Shown piece by piece: positions 21,801 to 32,329 of a stretch of 64,000 bases of DNA (position 1 is its first letter; the number at the start of each line of letters is the position of its first letter). The stretch is from Siphonodentalium dalli (Eukaryota; Mollusca; Scaphopoda; Gadilida; Siphonodentaliidae). Location of the stretch: positions 40,898,194 through 40,962,193 of the forward strand of contig CP136069.1 in assembly GCA_032622095.1 (NCBI GenBank), written 5' to 3'. The position numbers were made by a program, and so were the translations under genes. The notes under the pieces are model-generated. The model had not been told where the DNA came from and made no database searches. It was given only the letters and a program-made list of their open reading frames with translations.

Positions 21801-24800
21801 GTACCATTGGTACCACACTAGCTGGCCTACTCACATACAGTAATGCCCTAAATAATCGAATCCTTAACCACAGCAGAATAATGGGTAATTTTTCAGGATT
21901 TAGTCTGAAATATGGCTTGTTGCCATTCATCGGAAAGCTCTTGGTGAGAAATGATGATAGTTCTAACTAATAACATTGTTATACACCCCTGCCATCGTCA
22001 AAAGATTGCCGTAAATTGTAAAATACGAGAACGATTTCCAATATTTGCGGAAATGAAAAATATTACAAAATTAGACACAGAAATAGTGTGAGAAATGACA
22101 TCAATATTTGATATAATATAATAAATAATGCATGTCTTATTATTGACTATGCCAAAATAGTGGTCCCCGATGTGGAATATTTCACTCGCCTGTGGGTCGT
22201 GAACCAATATTTTAGCATAGTCAACTCCAAGCCATGCATGCATTATCCATATAAAAGTCACGGCTCCTGAGGTTGTTATGTTGATATGTCTATTCTACAA
22301 AAGAGTCGGACTTTGTTAATATTGGTTTGATAGAAATAAATACATGAAGAGATGGTGTTAGTTGTAACTAATAACATTGTTACACTGCCCTGTCATAGCC
22401 AAAAGATTGCCGTAAATTGTAAAATCCGAGACCGATTCCAAAATTCGCACCAAATAAAAATATTACAAAATCACAAATAAATTGTATGAAAATCAGTGTT
22501 CGATATGATATAATGGATAATGCACGTCTTGTTGACTATGCCAAAATAGTGGTCCGAGAGGATGAATAGTCCGTGACCCGCATGCAAGTGGACTATTCCT
22601 CCTCTCTGACCAATAGTTTGGCACAGTCAACGACAAGACATGCATTATTTATATAATATTAGATTTGTTGAGGCACTGACTCAGTGTACATTAACCCTTT
22701 CAGTGCCAAGTCCGATTTTTGTATCAACCCATATTTCCTTGATCATTTTTCAAATTTATTTTCCATCAATGTATCACATTATTATAATCAATAAATTTGA
22801 AAAATGATCAAGGAAATATGGGTTGATACAAAAATCGGACTTGGCACTGAAAGGGTTAAGTGCCATGTATCGATCGGATAGCACGTTGAGGTGTCCCTCA
22901 ACTCAGATCAAGCTAGAAAATCTGTCCCGATATGCGCTCATGTCGGTGTTCGAAACCGCGTCGACCTCGTCTATATATAGCCCAGACTGCGATGGTGTTA
23001 TCCTCGCCTTAACCACATCGACTACGACGACATCCATGTACCAATAATGTTAGCGCTGCTAAAGTAAGGAGAGCGGATCTCGAGCTATATCTTATGGCGC
23101 TAGCACGGCGTATAGCTTTCTAAACAGGTTTACCCTTGTATATCGTATACCATAAAAGGGTCAGTAGCCAATCTACAATCAACTATCAGCGTACTGGTTT
23201 TTGGTTCATTAACTTTCTAGTCTATATCTGTCAAGGTTTTGCAATTTTGAAAGTTGTTGCAGATCTTCAATGAAAGGTAATTTTGTCTTTTCGACATTAC
23301 TGTTCTTTATTGCACTCATTGGTTTAAATTTGTGGAATACATCGAAATACTGAAAGTTTTAAAAGTCCAATAAAAAATCTACCTTGTCTTTTCGCAATAC
23401 AGACCGATTATGGTCGCGTCTTTGACGACGATAACTGTAGTAAAAAAAGGTATTCACTATTTTTAGGTTTAATTCTACTTCATCTTAACATTATAAAACA
23501 ACGCTTGGACGTAAAATATCATAGACCGTTCTGCTCTTATCCATCTGGCATGCGATAACCATACGCGTGAGACATACAAACCGACGTCCAGTGTAGATAA
23601 ATGTACATGCCTTAGTAATAGTCTTCGTTCATAATTTATTTCTTTGAAAGTACATATTCGAATTATGTGTGCCGCACCATCGTCATCCATGGACTTTTTC
23701 GCTCAATTGTGCAACATATTGTCCGCGACCATCTGCATGCGAGGCTCTGTGTATCACATGTACATTGATTCCTCCCTAATTACACTTTTATAATTCGGAT
23801 CATCGCCGACTCTTCGACGTCCGGACATACCGAACAGTCCCTCTATTATATGTTCATAAATTGTAAAACATGAATATACTTTGAGACGATAGATGTACAT
23901 CCGCATACCATGCGTCATATGGTATATAATAGGTGTGGCCATACCAGTATAATTGTACATGTAGCCTAGCTATGTTCTTATGTATGGCAGGAATGTCACA
24001 CAGCGTCAGATGACAACTCGTGCAGTAACGTTAACAAATTCACACATGCACAGTCTTGTCGTTCTATCTGTATCTCTAACTCAAAGCGAGCATTTTTTTT
24101 ATTGCAGAACTACGTGTAATAAACCTATATTGCAATTGCAATTGGATGAACAAGCTTAGCAACGAGATTGCATGGGTGTAGAATATCAGCTATTGGGCTA
24201 GTTAACCCTTCCATGACTGGAGCGTCCAGAAAGTTTGCGAAAAACCCTGTGCCAATGCATTATCTTGTATATTCGACTCTCCCATAGGGAGCATCGCATA
24301 TATAAGATAATACATTGGCCGAACAATATTTACCATGACGTTTATCTCCCTATCGGAGACTCGCATATTTAAAAGAATGCACTGACACATGGTCTTTAAA
24401 GCTGCATCAACGCAGCTCCCGCGTCATGAAAAGGTTACATTTTCTAGGGAAATCAGAAAGTTTAGGATCGTGATAAAGGAGTTTGTGCATTTCCAGAGCC
24501 ATCCGGGGGGGGGGGGTGTCAAAAAACAATTTCTGGGCACGTATGGGGGGGGGTGTGGTGGGTGATCAAGAGGACACAAAGCAAGTTTTTCCACATCTCA
24601 AACAAAAAATTCCTCCAGATTTCCAACTATTTTTGGCGTTAAAAATTAGAGATAATGAATTAGAGATAATATCAAAAATGTCAGTACAGATTGTTTCTTG
24701 TTGTAAAATGACTATATACCCGTTATATGTCAGTTTCTAGGTCATTCCACATAACATTCATTGACACGTCGCATACGCAATCACTGCATGTCCAGCCAGG

Positions 24801-25384
24801 CTAATCACATGTACTAACCTGTATAGGTTGATGATAGGAAACAGACAGTGGTGAAAATTCTAATATTCTTATTTTATTGTGTCAAATGGAATGGGGCATT
24901 TTTTTGTTTAAACATATTTTATTGTTATATAATATTACAAGAGGGATCGGGGCGCTAGTTTTGACAACTTACATCCGCCCCTCTCCCAATGGGGCATTGC
25001 TAAAGGCACGGATGTTATTGTCAAGTACGTAACTTTGTTATGTAAACAAAAGCCAAAATATTTACATAATCTGCCTTTTGTTTACATAATACAACACGGA
25101 ACTTGCCAATACAATACTATTTACGCGATATATATGACTGGTATAAAATATATATGTTTATATTTTAACATCCATGCCTTTAACATTGTTTTACTTTGTA
25201 TATTTTAGGGAATGGTGCCGAAAATGTAACGGTGTGTGGATATGACCCCGTCTGCTTCGTTGTCCCTGACGATGAAGTCGACCTCGTCTGGACAACAGAT
25301 GGAAGCATCCGCCACACAGGATGGGCTCTCGGGTACATGTTTGTTGACTCGACAGTAACCATGTGCTATGATCCAATATCATAA
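15742..25384 (+). CDS. Secreted EGF-CUB protein, five-exon gene
   Basis: Proposed exons are 15742-15862, 15997-16104, 17906-17960, 18755-18879 and 25209-25384; together 585 bp, 194 residues plus stop. Order: hydrophobic signal peptide, one EGF module with six cysteines, one CUB domain of about 105 residues ending near the C-terminus. No membrane segment follows, so the product should be secreted. The last four exons join with matching phases (1, 1, 2, 1), and the joined translation follows the CUB pattern: TYHN then [40 protein letters not shown] and EGF modules mediate binding to proteins or sugars, often in recognition, development or matrix. I cannot assign a specific orthologue. The first exon is the weak point, because its donor CTGC|GTTGAA is poor; another exon may be missing. 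The polyadenylation signal is at 25539. Confidence 0.75.
15997..16104 (+). CDS. EGF-CUB gene exon 2, EGF-like module
   Basis: 108 bp between a TTACAG acceptor and a CAAG|GTATCT donor, phase 1 on both sides, the classical shuffled EGF exon. Cysteine spacing is C-x4-C-x4-C-x8-C-x-C-x8-C ([11 protein letters not shown] ... [12 protein letters not shown]). The GWEG core between the last cysteines is typical. No calcium-binding D/N-x-D/N consensus precedes it. Confidence 0.85.
16264..16491. repeat. Near-perfect palindrome, 109-bp arms, with hammerhead-like core
   Basis: 16264-16372 is the reverse complement of 16383-16491 with a single mismatch and a 10-base loop. In both arms the strand reading outward from the loop contains CTGAAGAAGGGCGTGGCCC followed by GAAAGC (plus 16437-16461; minus within 16293-16318). 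CUGANGA, a small GC hairpin and GAAA in this order is the conserved core of hammerhead ribozymes, which occur at the ends of Penelope-like elements. I see an extra A before stem II and no clear stem I partner, so activity is doubtful. It lies in intron 2 of the EGF-CUB gene. Confidence 0.7.
16635..17034 (+). mobile_element. TTAA-flanked MITE with two palindromes, copy 2
   Basis: 400 bp including flanking TTAA, the same family as 9910-10309 in the opposite orientation and nearly identical. Ends are CCCTTTACCCAACA and TGTTGGGTAAAGGG. Palindromes are at 16665-16733 and 16813-16881. It is inserted in intron 2 of the EGF-CUB gene. Confidence 0.9.
17319..17525 (+). repeat. Dispersed repeat (inverted partner 47690-47893)
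   Basis: GCACGGGCGGTGTTCGTTGC through TAAACAAGAG matches the reverse complement of 47690-47893 with few differences. The same general pattern (GGCGGCGTT ... CCGCCATTAACAGAAAGAAT ... TATGTAAACAAACGC) is seen in more diverged form in the 308-bp tandem array at 46013-47559 and around 24998-25180, suggesting one family. Confidence 0.65.
17906..17960 (+). CDS. EGF-CUB gene exon 3, start of CUB domain
   Basis: 55 bp between TTTATTTGTAG and CACAA|GTAAGAT, both strong splice signals. In the only phase that fits the preceding exon it reads [18 protein letters not shown], like the first CUB strand and the P-x-x-Y turn. Confidence 0.75.
18217..18552 (+). repeat. Dispersed fold-back repeat, copy 1 (partner 53676-53979)
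   Basis: Over 300 bp are nearly identical to 53676-53979, e.g. GCGTGCGATGACGTCACGGC and TTTGATCATGTGATAAAA. The right part (about 18405-18546) is an inverted repeat around CCTCGGTAAACCTCGG; the second copy has lost part of this centre. It lies in intron 3. Confidence 0.75.
18755..18879 (+). CDS. EGF-CUB gene exon 4, CUB middle
   Basis: 125 bp after a long T-rich tract and TTTCAG, ending ACCCG|GTGAGA. It reads [20 protein letters not shown] and then [17 protein letters not shown], the W-x-I and C-x-x-D-x-L segments of CUB domains. The first CUB cysteine, usually just before the Trp, is absent. Confidence 0.85.
19449..19585. repeat. Fold-back with about 54-bp arms
   Basis: ATGTTGGGATATAAGATTTT on the left and its complement AAAATCTTATATCCCAACAT on the right form the arms, with a 29-base loop containing GTCTACGACTCG. 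Small non-coding element in the last intron. Confidence 0.7.
19800..20520. repeat. G/C-tract dispersed repeat blocks
   Basis: Runs such as GGGGGGGGGCGGAAAAAAACTG (near 19803) and GGGGGGGGTACC alternate with AATTTTTTTCC. The same words recur near 20385-20515. Related to the GGACACCCACCC family seen elsewhere. Confidence 0.4.
21286..21583 (+). mobile_element. tRNA-derived SINE
   Basis: About 300 bp beginning CGCGGCCTCGGTGGCTCAGT. A perfect polymerase III box A (TGGCTCAGTCGG, 21300-21311) and a near-perfect box B (GGGTTCAAATCC, 21359-21370) mark the tRNA-like head. A body and a tail GCGACAGTAAACCACAACCA follow, ending in CAATCAATC repeats, as in molluscan SINEs. The duplication ATCATATT flanks it (21278-21285 and 21584-21591). 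It lies in the last intron of the EGF-CUB gene, sense orientation. It is not a functional tRNA gene because the anticodon arm and acceptor do not fold. Confidence 0.8.
21969..22665 (+). repeat. Direct tandem duplication, period about 397 bp
   Basis: TAATAACATTGTTA ... AAAAGATTGCCGTAAATTGT occurs near 21970 and again near 22367. Both units also carry CTATGCCAAAATAGTGGTCC followed by an inverted echo (TTGGCACAGTCAAC), so each unit is partly self-complementary. The copies are clearly diverged. Confidence 0.65.
22691..22859. mobile_element. TTAA-flanked MITE, 169 bp
   Basis: TTAA at both ends, followed by CCCTTTCAGTGCCAAGTCCG and ended by its exact complement. The perfect inverted repeat extends about 65 bp on each side around an A/T-rich centre. 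CCC ends plus TTAA fit the piggyBac superfamily, but the sequence differs from the 400-bp family. Confidence 0.85.
23995..24206 (+). repeat. Dispersed repeat (inverted partner 63772-63980)
   Basis: AATTGCAATTGGATGAACAA, GCAACGAGATTGCATGGGTG and neighbouring sequence match the reverse complement of 63772-63980 over about 210 bp. It ends at the TTAA where the MITE at 24202 starts. Confidence 0.7.
24202..24438. mobile_element. Decayed TTAA MITE related to the 400-bp palindromic family
   Basis: It starts TTAACCCTTCCATGACTGGA and ends GCGTCATGAAAAGGTTAC, imperfect inverted ends. Inside are degraded palindrome arms (GTGCCAATGCATTATCTTGT ... AAGATAATACATTGGC), recognisably the same motif as in the 400-bp MITEs, with mutated stems. 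Confidence 0.65.
25209..25384 (+). CDS. EGF-CUB gene exon 5, end of CUB and stop
   Basis: Acceptor TATTTTAG, terminal exon of 176 bp ending in TAA. It reads [12 protein letters not shown], then [20 protein letters not shown] and LGYMFVD, matching the CG ... F-x-S/T-D ... GF/W-x-x-x-Y end of CUB. Two cysteines (VCG, DPVCF) supply the second disulfide. The preceding intron is 6.3 kb and carries a SINE, several MITEs and other repeats. Confidence 0.85.
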
Positions 25385-25538
25385 TCACTACAGAAAAAAA
25401 CATTTAAACGATTTCAACCGGAGAACAGACATAAGTTAACGGAAAATACAGAATATAATGATGACTGACTACTTTCGGATAACTCAAGAGTGGACATCTT
25501 TATCCAGTCGCGAACCCTTTCTAGGCAACCATTTTACA

Positions 25539-25544
25539 AATAAA
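25539..25544 (+). terminator. Polyadenylation signal AATAAA after the EGF-CUB gene
   Basis: Canonical AATAAA 155 bp downstream of the stop codon in ACAAATAAATGGCAG. Single AATAAA words are common in AT-rich DNA, so this is a position-based guess. Confidence 0.4.
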
Positions 25545-25683
25545 TGGCAGTAAATACAGCTCCATTGTCATATGTGGTTAAAATCATTTGAAATGGGCGT
25601 GCCGTTAAAACGAGTAAACAATCTAAAAATAAAAAAAATAAATTAAAAACTAGCGCGCCAATTTAACAAACGCATCGCTTTAT

Positions 25684-25819
25684 GCCCTGTCACACTGGAA
25701 TTCATGAGTATTCAAAAGCTCCATATATGGAAATGCTACTCCAGAACTTTGACCTGTGGCGCTAAAACCATGGAATCGGACGTGGTGGATCCAATATGGC
25801 CGCACGTTAGTGACAGGGC
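25684..25819. repeat. Small inverted-end element GCCCTGTCAC ... GTGACAGGGC
   Basis: A 136-bp stretch with 10-bp perfect inverted ends. A similar GCCCCTGTCACACT word occurs at 63631. Probably a miniature TIR element of unknown superfamily. Confidence 0.45.
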
Positions 25820-25889
25820 GTATTGCTACCTCAAATCTGAAGTGACAGAAAGCTAGAACGCTATTAGCAGTTTTAGACTGCACTATACA

Positions 25890-26045
25890 GGGGTCAGGAA
25901 AAAAATTACGGATACAAGGTGGAAATTTTGTGTTTTTCAGTTTTGGGGACCCACCACCCCGGAAGCGCAAGTTTTTTCCACACAGGTCTGGGACACCCAC
26001 CCGAGACCGTAAGTTTGTTCTACCCAGGTCTGGGACACCCACCCC
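25890..26045 (+). repeat. Minisatellite-like GGGACACCCACCC units
   Basis: Three units of about 50 bp, each with CAGGTCTGGGACACCCACCC or GTTTTGGGGACCCACCAC, as at 8755-8935. The 210-codon minus-strand frame across this region is an artefact of the repeat. Confidence 0.55.
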
Positions 26046-27400
26046 CAAAATTGATGAAAATCTGGTAAATTCTACTAAATAATGTGTTGTTGGCAGTGAA
26101 AGGGTCTCCCATTGTGTCTGCACCGGATCTAAGAGAACGGTGATCAAGTACACCCACAAAAAATAAACAAACAAAGCACATGGCTGAAAAATATGCAAAC
26201 AAAACCAGTGACAAAACCTTGAAAAATCCAAATATTTATGGTTATAAAGGTAAAATACCACTTTAACAGGATAGTTGTGTTCCTTATTAGCAATAGGTTT
26301 AAATATGTGCATGTGTAAAGTAAAAACACCATCAATTTGATTAAATAAACACAGTTCCAGTCCTCTCCATGTGGGACACCACTGGTGAGCAATGAGGAGC
26401 TCCCCTTAAAATAATTAAAAGCGAGTGGCGAGTAGCTCTCCTACAAAATGTCGAGGTGAGTAGTATTCCAGCAGGAGATGCCGAAGGCATCTCCCGAAGG
26501 CCTGATGGGGAGAGTATGGGAGGGGGACCTCCCCGGAAATTTTTGAAAATTAGATGCTCTGAGATTGAATCTGGAGCCTTTTAATGCTCCAATCAGTGAA
26601 AAACACGTTATTATGTGACTTAAGTCACTGTAGTCTGTCATGTATCGACATCGACCATGTACTTCGACCACGTTGTCACTGTATTTATCGTTTATTCAAT
26701 ATCTTGACTGATATCATTAATATAAACAAATGAGGCCAACGGTTTTTCGGCTTTTTGACAGCAAATCAATCTAATGGGCCATACATTACCGGTATTTATT
26801 TAAAAGTACTAGGGTTTCCAGTGGGATTTCAAGGAATGAGGGAACCAAGAACTTTTAAGAAATATGAATTTCTATGTTAGAGGATATCTGCGTGTATAAT
26901 AAGTTTTAAAAGCCATGATAAACTATGAGAAAAGATGAGAATGGATTTTTTTTCATTGCAATTTTTTTCCTCCACCAAAACCGGACCCACCCCATGGTTT
27001 CAACTGTTAAAGGGAGATATTGTGGACAAAAAAAATAAAATATAGAGCCCCCCCCCCTCACTTGTATAAAGCTATAGCATGCACTACTATATGAATCTGA
27101 TTGTTTCAATTCATTTTGAAGCTGTAATTTGTCTTAGAAATGATTTTGGAACAAAATTGCATGACATCAGAAAAAATCTGCATTCCGGGCTCGGGGACAC
27201 CCACCCACCCGGTCCTTGTATCCTGTAATGTAATTTGTTTTCCGACCCCCCCCCCCCCCCCCCCCACACTGCACTATATCGCTTTTTATTATTTCCATAC
27301 TAGGATAAATCTAACAATTGTGGCACTTTATTTTTACATGCTGTAGAAAAGAAGGGACTTTTTTTCTTTCCGTGGCGATAACCTCTATCACTTCAATCAG
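26046..27400. other. Repeat-rich spacer, no gene recognised
   Basis: It contains a G/A-rich stretch at about 26440-26600 (GGAGATGCCGAAGGCATCTC is self-complementary) and another C-tract/GGACACCCACCC block at 27190-27275. No supported coding exon. Confidence 0.35.
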
Positions 27401-27888
27401 TTAAAGGTACTCAACCCGATAAAACTCCTCTCAATTACTATTTCAATGGCTTCGGGGGTCAAAAATATTTGATTCGAGTCGAGGAAGTCACCCATCAAAG
27501 CTCAGATTTGTTAGATATCGATTTTAGAAATCTATTATTTTTCATTATCGGGAATTCTTTCTGGCCCAGAAGACAATCAAAAATTCGTTATTATTACCCA
27601 CTTGATTATAGAGTTATCCATCCTTGTCTGTTTGAATAGAATTTTGGCGTAAAATCTCGAGCAGGTTACCAAATTGACGGCAGTTATTGGTACTCGTCTC
27701 GAGAACATAAGAATTTTCAAAAATCAATATCTAATAACTCTGAGCTTTGTTTGATGGGTTCCTCGACTCGAATCAAATATTTTTTACCCCCAAAGCCAAA
27801 GAAATAGTAATATAGGACCCTCTGATCGGATTGTTGTTGTTGGAATCTGTTGAGATGGGGACCCTCTTTACGGGTTGAGTACCTTTAA
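27401..27888. mobile_element. AGGTACTC fold-back element, copy A
   Basis: 488 bp bounded by TTAA on both sides, then AGGTACTCAACCCGAT and, at the other end, CGGGTTGAGTACCT. The two halves are mutually complementary over roughly 150 bp (ATTTGATTCGAGTCGAGG against CCTCGACTCGAATCAAAT). The TTAA duplication places it with the TTAA-targeting superfamilies (piggyBac or Kolobok). No ORF. Confidence 0.8.
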
Positions 27889-27941
27889 TACGAGGCTCTT
27901 GTATTCTGTGTGTATGTTTGTCGTGTATATGTCGACCTACT

Positions 27942-28263
27942 TTAAAGCTACTCAATCAGATCAGATGCTCCTAAATTACTATTTCTTTGGCTTCGCGGGG
28001 GTAAAAATATTTGATTCGAGTCGATAAACCCACCCACAAAGCTGAGAGTGATCAGATATCGATTTTTGAAATTTGTTATTTCTCGAGATGTGTAATAATA
28101 TGTATCCCAGAAACACGTGGTCGAACGGAGGGTCTCGGACAAAATTGCGGATGAAGATGGGTAAATTGAAAATCAAATAATACGGTCAAATTCCGTTTTT
28201 GTATACAACAACAGATATATCTTGATGGTATGGGGACCGTCTGATCGGATTGAGTACCTTTAA
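27942..28263. mobile_element. AGGTACTC fold-back element, copy B
   Basis: 322 bp starting TTAAAGCTACTCAATCAGAT and ending CGGATTGAGTACCTTTAA. It has the same internal words as copy A (TTTGATTCGAGTCGATAAAC, GATATCGATTTTTGAAAT) and is shorter through an internal deletion. Confidence 0.75.
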
Positions 28264-28477
28264 TTCTAAAAATGCAACACACAGACAGAACCACACAGCG
28301 GGTGGATATGAGTTTGGCGCAATGTTACAACGAGAGCCACCAGGTTGTAAAATGTGGCATAACAAACGAATGCGATTAAGTTCATCTTACCAAAATGTGC
28401 GATTCTGTGTTTATTACACATCAACACTCTATATTCTTTGGCATCAAATACTTGTTTAATTGTGGTTCCAATTGTCA

Positions 28478-28802
28478 TATACACTCTAAAAAAAATAATT
28501 GTAACCAATGGATTCTTCGTGCCCACGTTGTCCCCAAGGTGTAACCAAATCAAGCACCAACTGGTTCTTCGTGGAACAGAGAACAATTTGGTTCTTCATG
28601 AAGAACCCACGTAGATCCAACCAAACAATCAGGCGGTTCTGTGCGAAGAACAAAGCAAAGAACCTGTTGGCTCTTCGTAACAAAATCCCTCGGGTTTCTT
28701 AAATTTGTACCCATGGTGCAACCAAATGGTTCTTCATAAACTGTTTGGTTCCCCCGCAATAACCACACGAAGAACCAATAATTGTTTTAAAACAGCCTGG
28801 GG
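28478..28802. repeat. GGTTCTTC-rich inverted-end element
   Basis: GGTTCTTC/GAAGAACC words recur in both orientations between CACTCTAAAAAAAATAATTG (28481) and CCAATAATTGTTTTAAAACA (28774). The ends are partial inverted repeats (AATAATTG...CAATAATT). Probably a small non-autonomous transposon; a related piece with TTGTTCTTCGG lies near 29880. Confidence 0.5.
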
Positions 28803-28826
28803 CTTTTGCCATCCACTCTTATTAGA

Positions 28827-29202
28827 TTAACCCTTTACCCAACAGAAGGGCCCTGTGCCAATGCATTCTCTTATATATGCGAGTCGACCATAGGTCGCCT
28901 CGCATATATAAGAGAATGCATTGGCTTAGCACATTAAAAATTATAAAATTGTTAAAGAATGTAAGAAAAAATGGTAAAAAGTGTTAAAAAAAGATTTTTT
29001 TTTAGGCCAATGCATTCTCTTATATATGCGAGGCGACCTATGCATTGGCACAGGGCATAACTGTAACTATCACAATGTGGTCAAGGAGCCGGTTCCAATG
29101 ATATCCATATTTGTATGGTTCTATTGAGACAGACCGAAGATATTTTAGGCTGTTGAAGCTTTATTTGGCCGGTTTTGGCCGGTTTGTTGGGTAAAGGGTT
29201 AA
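28827..29202 (+). mobile_element. TTAA-flanked MITE with palindromes, copy 3 (deleted)
   Basis: 376 bp including TTAA ends. The first palindrome is intact (about 28858-28924). The second has lost about 24 bp of its right arm (GCGACCTATGCATTGGCACA). Otherwise almost identical to the copy at 16635. Confidence 0.9.
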
Positions 29203-29953
29203 GGCCCCCTTTAAGGGGTTCTCCGCCCTAAGGAGATATACCGGGGTGATTTTACTCTAGGTTATCGTAGTATTATGCTGGTTTGTGATTTGACATAAGG
29301 GTTATTATAACTTATATACCGCGTAAAAGTGTTCTAGTTGTGGTGTAGTGGACATGTCCAGGTCACATGTGGGTGTTATTAGCATACCACACTTTCTACA
29401 TTATTGTACGACTCTTACACTCGACAGCGGTGCCACGGATAGTAATGTAGTAGACAATTGATTATAGTAAAATAGTGGCTATAATAGAATGATTTGGCTT
29501 ATCGTTATTAATCACGCCAACAGAAATAATTATCTGTCGTGTTATTATAATCGTTTCATCAATATTTGGCATTGTACACATAGAAGCCACCACTGGTTGA
29601 GTGGTCCTGCTAATTTGCTATGTTATTTGTGGGCCCTGCTTAATTGTTGTGATGCTGGTAGGGCGAACTGATGCTGTCAAGAAAAAGTACCGTTATTTTT
29701 TTCTAATTTGTGTAATATTTTTAATATATTTTAATAATGGCTAGAATGACGACAAGTATTGATACACATATCAATCCTGGCCGGTTTGCAATAACTATCA
29801 CATCCATTATAAAAATATTTTATTTTTTTGTGTGAATCAGATTTGGTTCGTCACACTTCAATTGGTTCTGAAGACAGAAATTTGTTCTTCGGAAAGTGAA
29901 GAGTTTACTCGTTATATGGATCCATTCTCCACACTGCTGAGAGTGTACTCACC

Positions 29954-30049
29954 ACAAACGAGGTTGAATTATTGTAGTACCGGTTGAATTATTGTAGTAC
30001 AGGTTGAATTATTGTAGTACAGGTTGAATTATTGTAGTACAGGTTGAAT
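29954..30049 (+). repeat. 20-bp minisatellite
   Basis: GGTTGAATTATTGTAGTACA is repeated four times with one C/A difference, followed by a partial fifth unit. Confidence 0.85.
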
Positions 30050-30572
30050 GTTCATGCATGTCGTCAGTTACATCAAGCTATCGCTCGGGATCGCTCTAGC
30101 GCATTTGGGTGAAATTTTATCACATAGGTCGAATTAACGTAATCAACCGAAAGATGGCAATAAGTGTGTAATAAATACACAGAACAAAATGATTGTGTTA
30201 ATGGGTTTGTTGATACGGCACGAGTGTTAGCGCGGACGGATAGAATGAGAGGCGCGGCGATGCGATGGTACAAGTGCCATATCAAGAAACCCATTAACAC
30301 ATGTGTCGTTCTGGGTTTATTACACGACACCTGTCCTATAATCCGTGCATTAAAAAATACAGGCTTACAAGGTTTATATAGGCACACTCGGGGCTTTTTC
30401 CATGTGCTGTAATGATACTTTTATTTTATAGTTCCAACGAGATTTGTATTCTATACGGATTTGTAAATATGGAACAGTAATAACACTGCACCTTTAGGAT
30501 CAAGAGTGTAATAAAAACGAAACTATTAATAGGATTGATTTTAGGCCTGAATATATAGACAGAACGCAAAGC
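30050..30572. other. Spacer, no gene recognised
   Basis: Overlapping frames on both strands of about 80-105 codons (30073-30412) translate to unrelated sequences without domain motifs; part of the region is self-complementary (ACACATGTG/CCCATTAAC words occur in both senses). Confidence 0.3.
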
Positions 30573-30708
30573 GCATCTTAATCGAGACTCTTTTATCGAA
30601 CTCGTTGCGGATGGCGTAAGAATATTTTTCGCGAGAGCGTGGCTCGAGCGAAATATAAGTTTGCGCCGTCCGCAACGAGTTCGATAAAAGATTCGAGATT
30701 ATGATGCA
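30573..30708. repeat. Fold-back with 45-bp arms
   Basis: TTTTATCGAACTCGTTGCGG at 30591 and its complement at 30669 form near-perfect arms around a 45-base loop with GCGAGAGCGTGGCTCGAGCG. Confidence 0.75.
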
Positions 30709-32329
30709 AGTTGTGTTCTGTATTTATTCTACACAGTTCAGTCAGATAAGTTCAATCCATGAATGTCACCTTCATTGTTACTATAGCTACCTTTATTGTG
30801 ATTTAAGTCTGACAAATAACCAGTAATTATGGGGGGGGGGGGTCACCGGAAGCGGATGAACGACGTAATGTACGTCATCTTTCTTGGCTATACAACGTCA
30901 ACAGGAATAGTTCCGGCTTGTATTCCACTAGAGGTTTACACTAATGTGTATTCAATGGCTGGGATACCGTTGAATACATGTGCCTCACGTCAATGGAATA
31001 AAATGAGTGGCGTTTACATGCATGGTTGTATCGTGATTAAGTTTTGGGAATTGTAATCAAGATTGTTTCCTCTAATGTGCAAGATAGGCCTAATTACAAA
31101 TCAAATTATCAATGTTTGATAAAAACAACCATGCATGCAGTGTTTTAAAAATAGAGTATCTCTTATTTTATATAGTTTCCGGGGTATAAAATAATAAATA
31201 TCAATCGAAGACTCCTGTCCGGAAACGCTTCTATCAATTAATATTATAATTGATTTTATTTCGATTTTTCTGATTTAATACAAATAAACTTTTGGGACAG
31301 TTCTGCGGGCTATTTTTAGAACAGATCTGGCATGAAACTCCAGACGATCACGCGCAAACGTACGGAGCGTATCAAGCGGGAGAACTCTATCGTGTTAGCA
31401 CTCTCTGCCAAGGCAGATTGTCACGTATTTTGTTATGCAGCATGTGAATAAACCACATTATATTATTACGCCTGTGTAGACAAATAATATTCGCAATCTT
31501 GTTTTATTCACAGAACGGGTCATTTTTTGTCCTGAAATCGAGTTTGTGGTTGCTAAACTATGAGAAGAGATAAACTATGTTTAAGGAACTACGCTGTACT
31601 ATTGTTTCTCATAATAAAGTTCATCTCAACATAACTCTCCTGAAAATATGGGTACCTGTGTTGGGTATAGTCTCTCTAGTGCTTGCATGGAAAGGGAAAC
31701 ACGGAGCGGGAAGGGACATAATTCAAAACTATACCGTATTAGCACATGAACGTTATATATTCCAAATTGGGCTTGATTTTCAATGAGGAAATAGCAGAAT
31801 AAAGGAATGTCGATACATATGTTTTTATTTTGGCAGTCATACAAATACAACAATGTCCATCTAGCCATGATGCCCGAGGATTCTATAGCCACGGTCATGC
31901 AATGACATGTGCACATGTCAGGCATCAGTATATATATGCGTATGTGAATACACTATGTATATAAAATACACTGTGGATGAACGGAAGTAGTAATTTGTAC
32001 GCGTGTTCGCAGTACTGTAATTCGAGGTGGAGCGTTACTAACTTACTATACTGTCGGTACGGTGGGCAACAACACCCGGTCACTAGAAAAACGATTTTAT
32101 GAAATTATAATAACAAAGCCATGCAGTTCGATATTCTTTAAAAAATTTATCATTTTTTATCTTTCATTCTTTATCAATTTTTATCATTTTTATAATTTGT
32201 TCTTACATTCTTTAACAATTTATGTCATTTTTTAATCATTATTTCTTACATTCTTAAACAAATTTTTATAATTTTCTTTATTTTTTCATACATTTTTTAA
32301 CAATTATAAAAAAATAATATAACATTTGT
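30709..32329. other. AT-rich spacer, no gene recognised
   Basis: Only short frames. A G-tract lies near 30831, and TTATCATTTTT/CATTCTTTAACAA low-complexity repeats at about 32140-32300 resemble the spacer of the palindromic MITE family. Confidence 0.3.

Noticed and set aside
22823-23047. Extra exon of the EGF-CUB gene (75-codon frame)
   Set aside because: The frame starts inside a MITE, has no EGF or CUB pattern, and exons 4 and 5 already join in phase without it.
25680-26312. 210-codon minus-strand open frame
   Set aside because: It runs through the small GCCCTGTCAC element and the GGACACCCACCC minisatellite units; the translation is repetitive, has no domain and no supported start.
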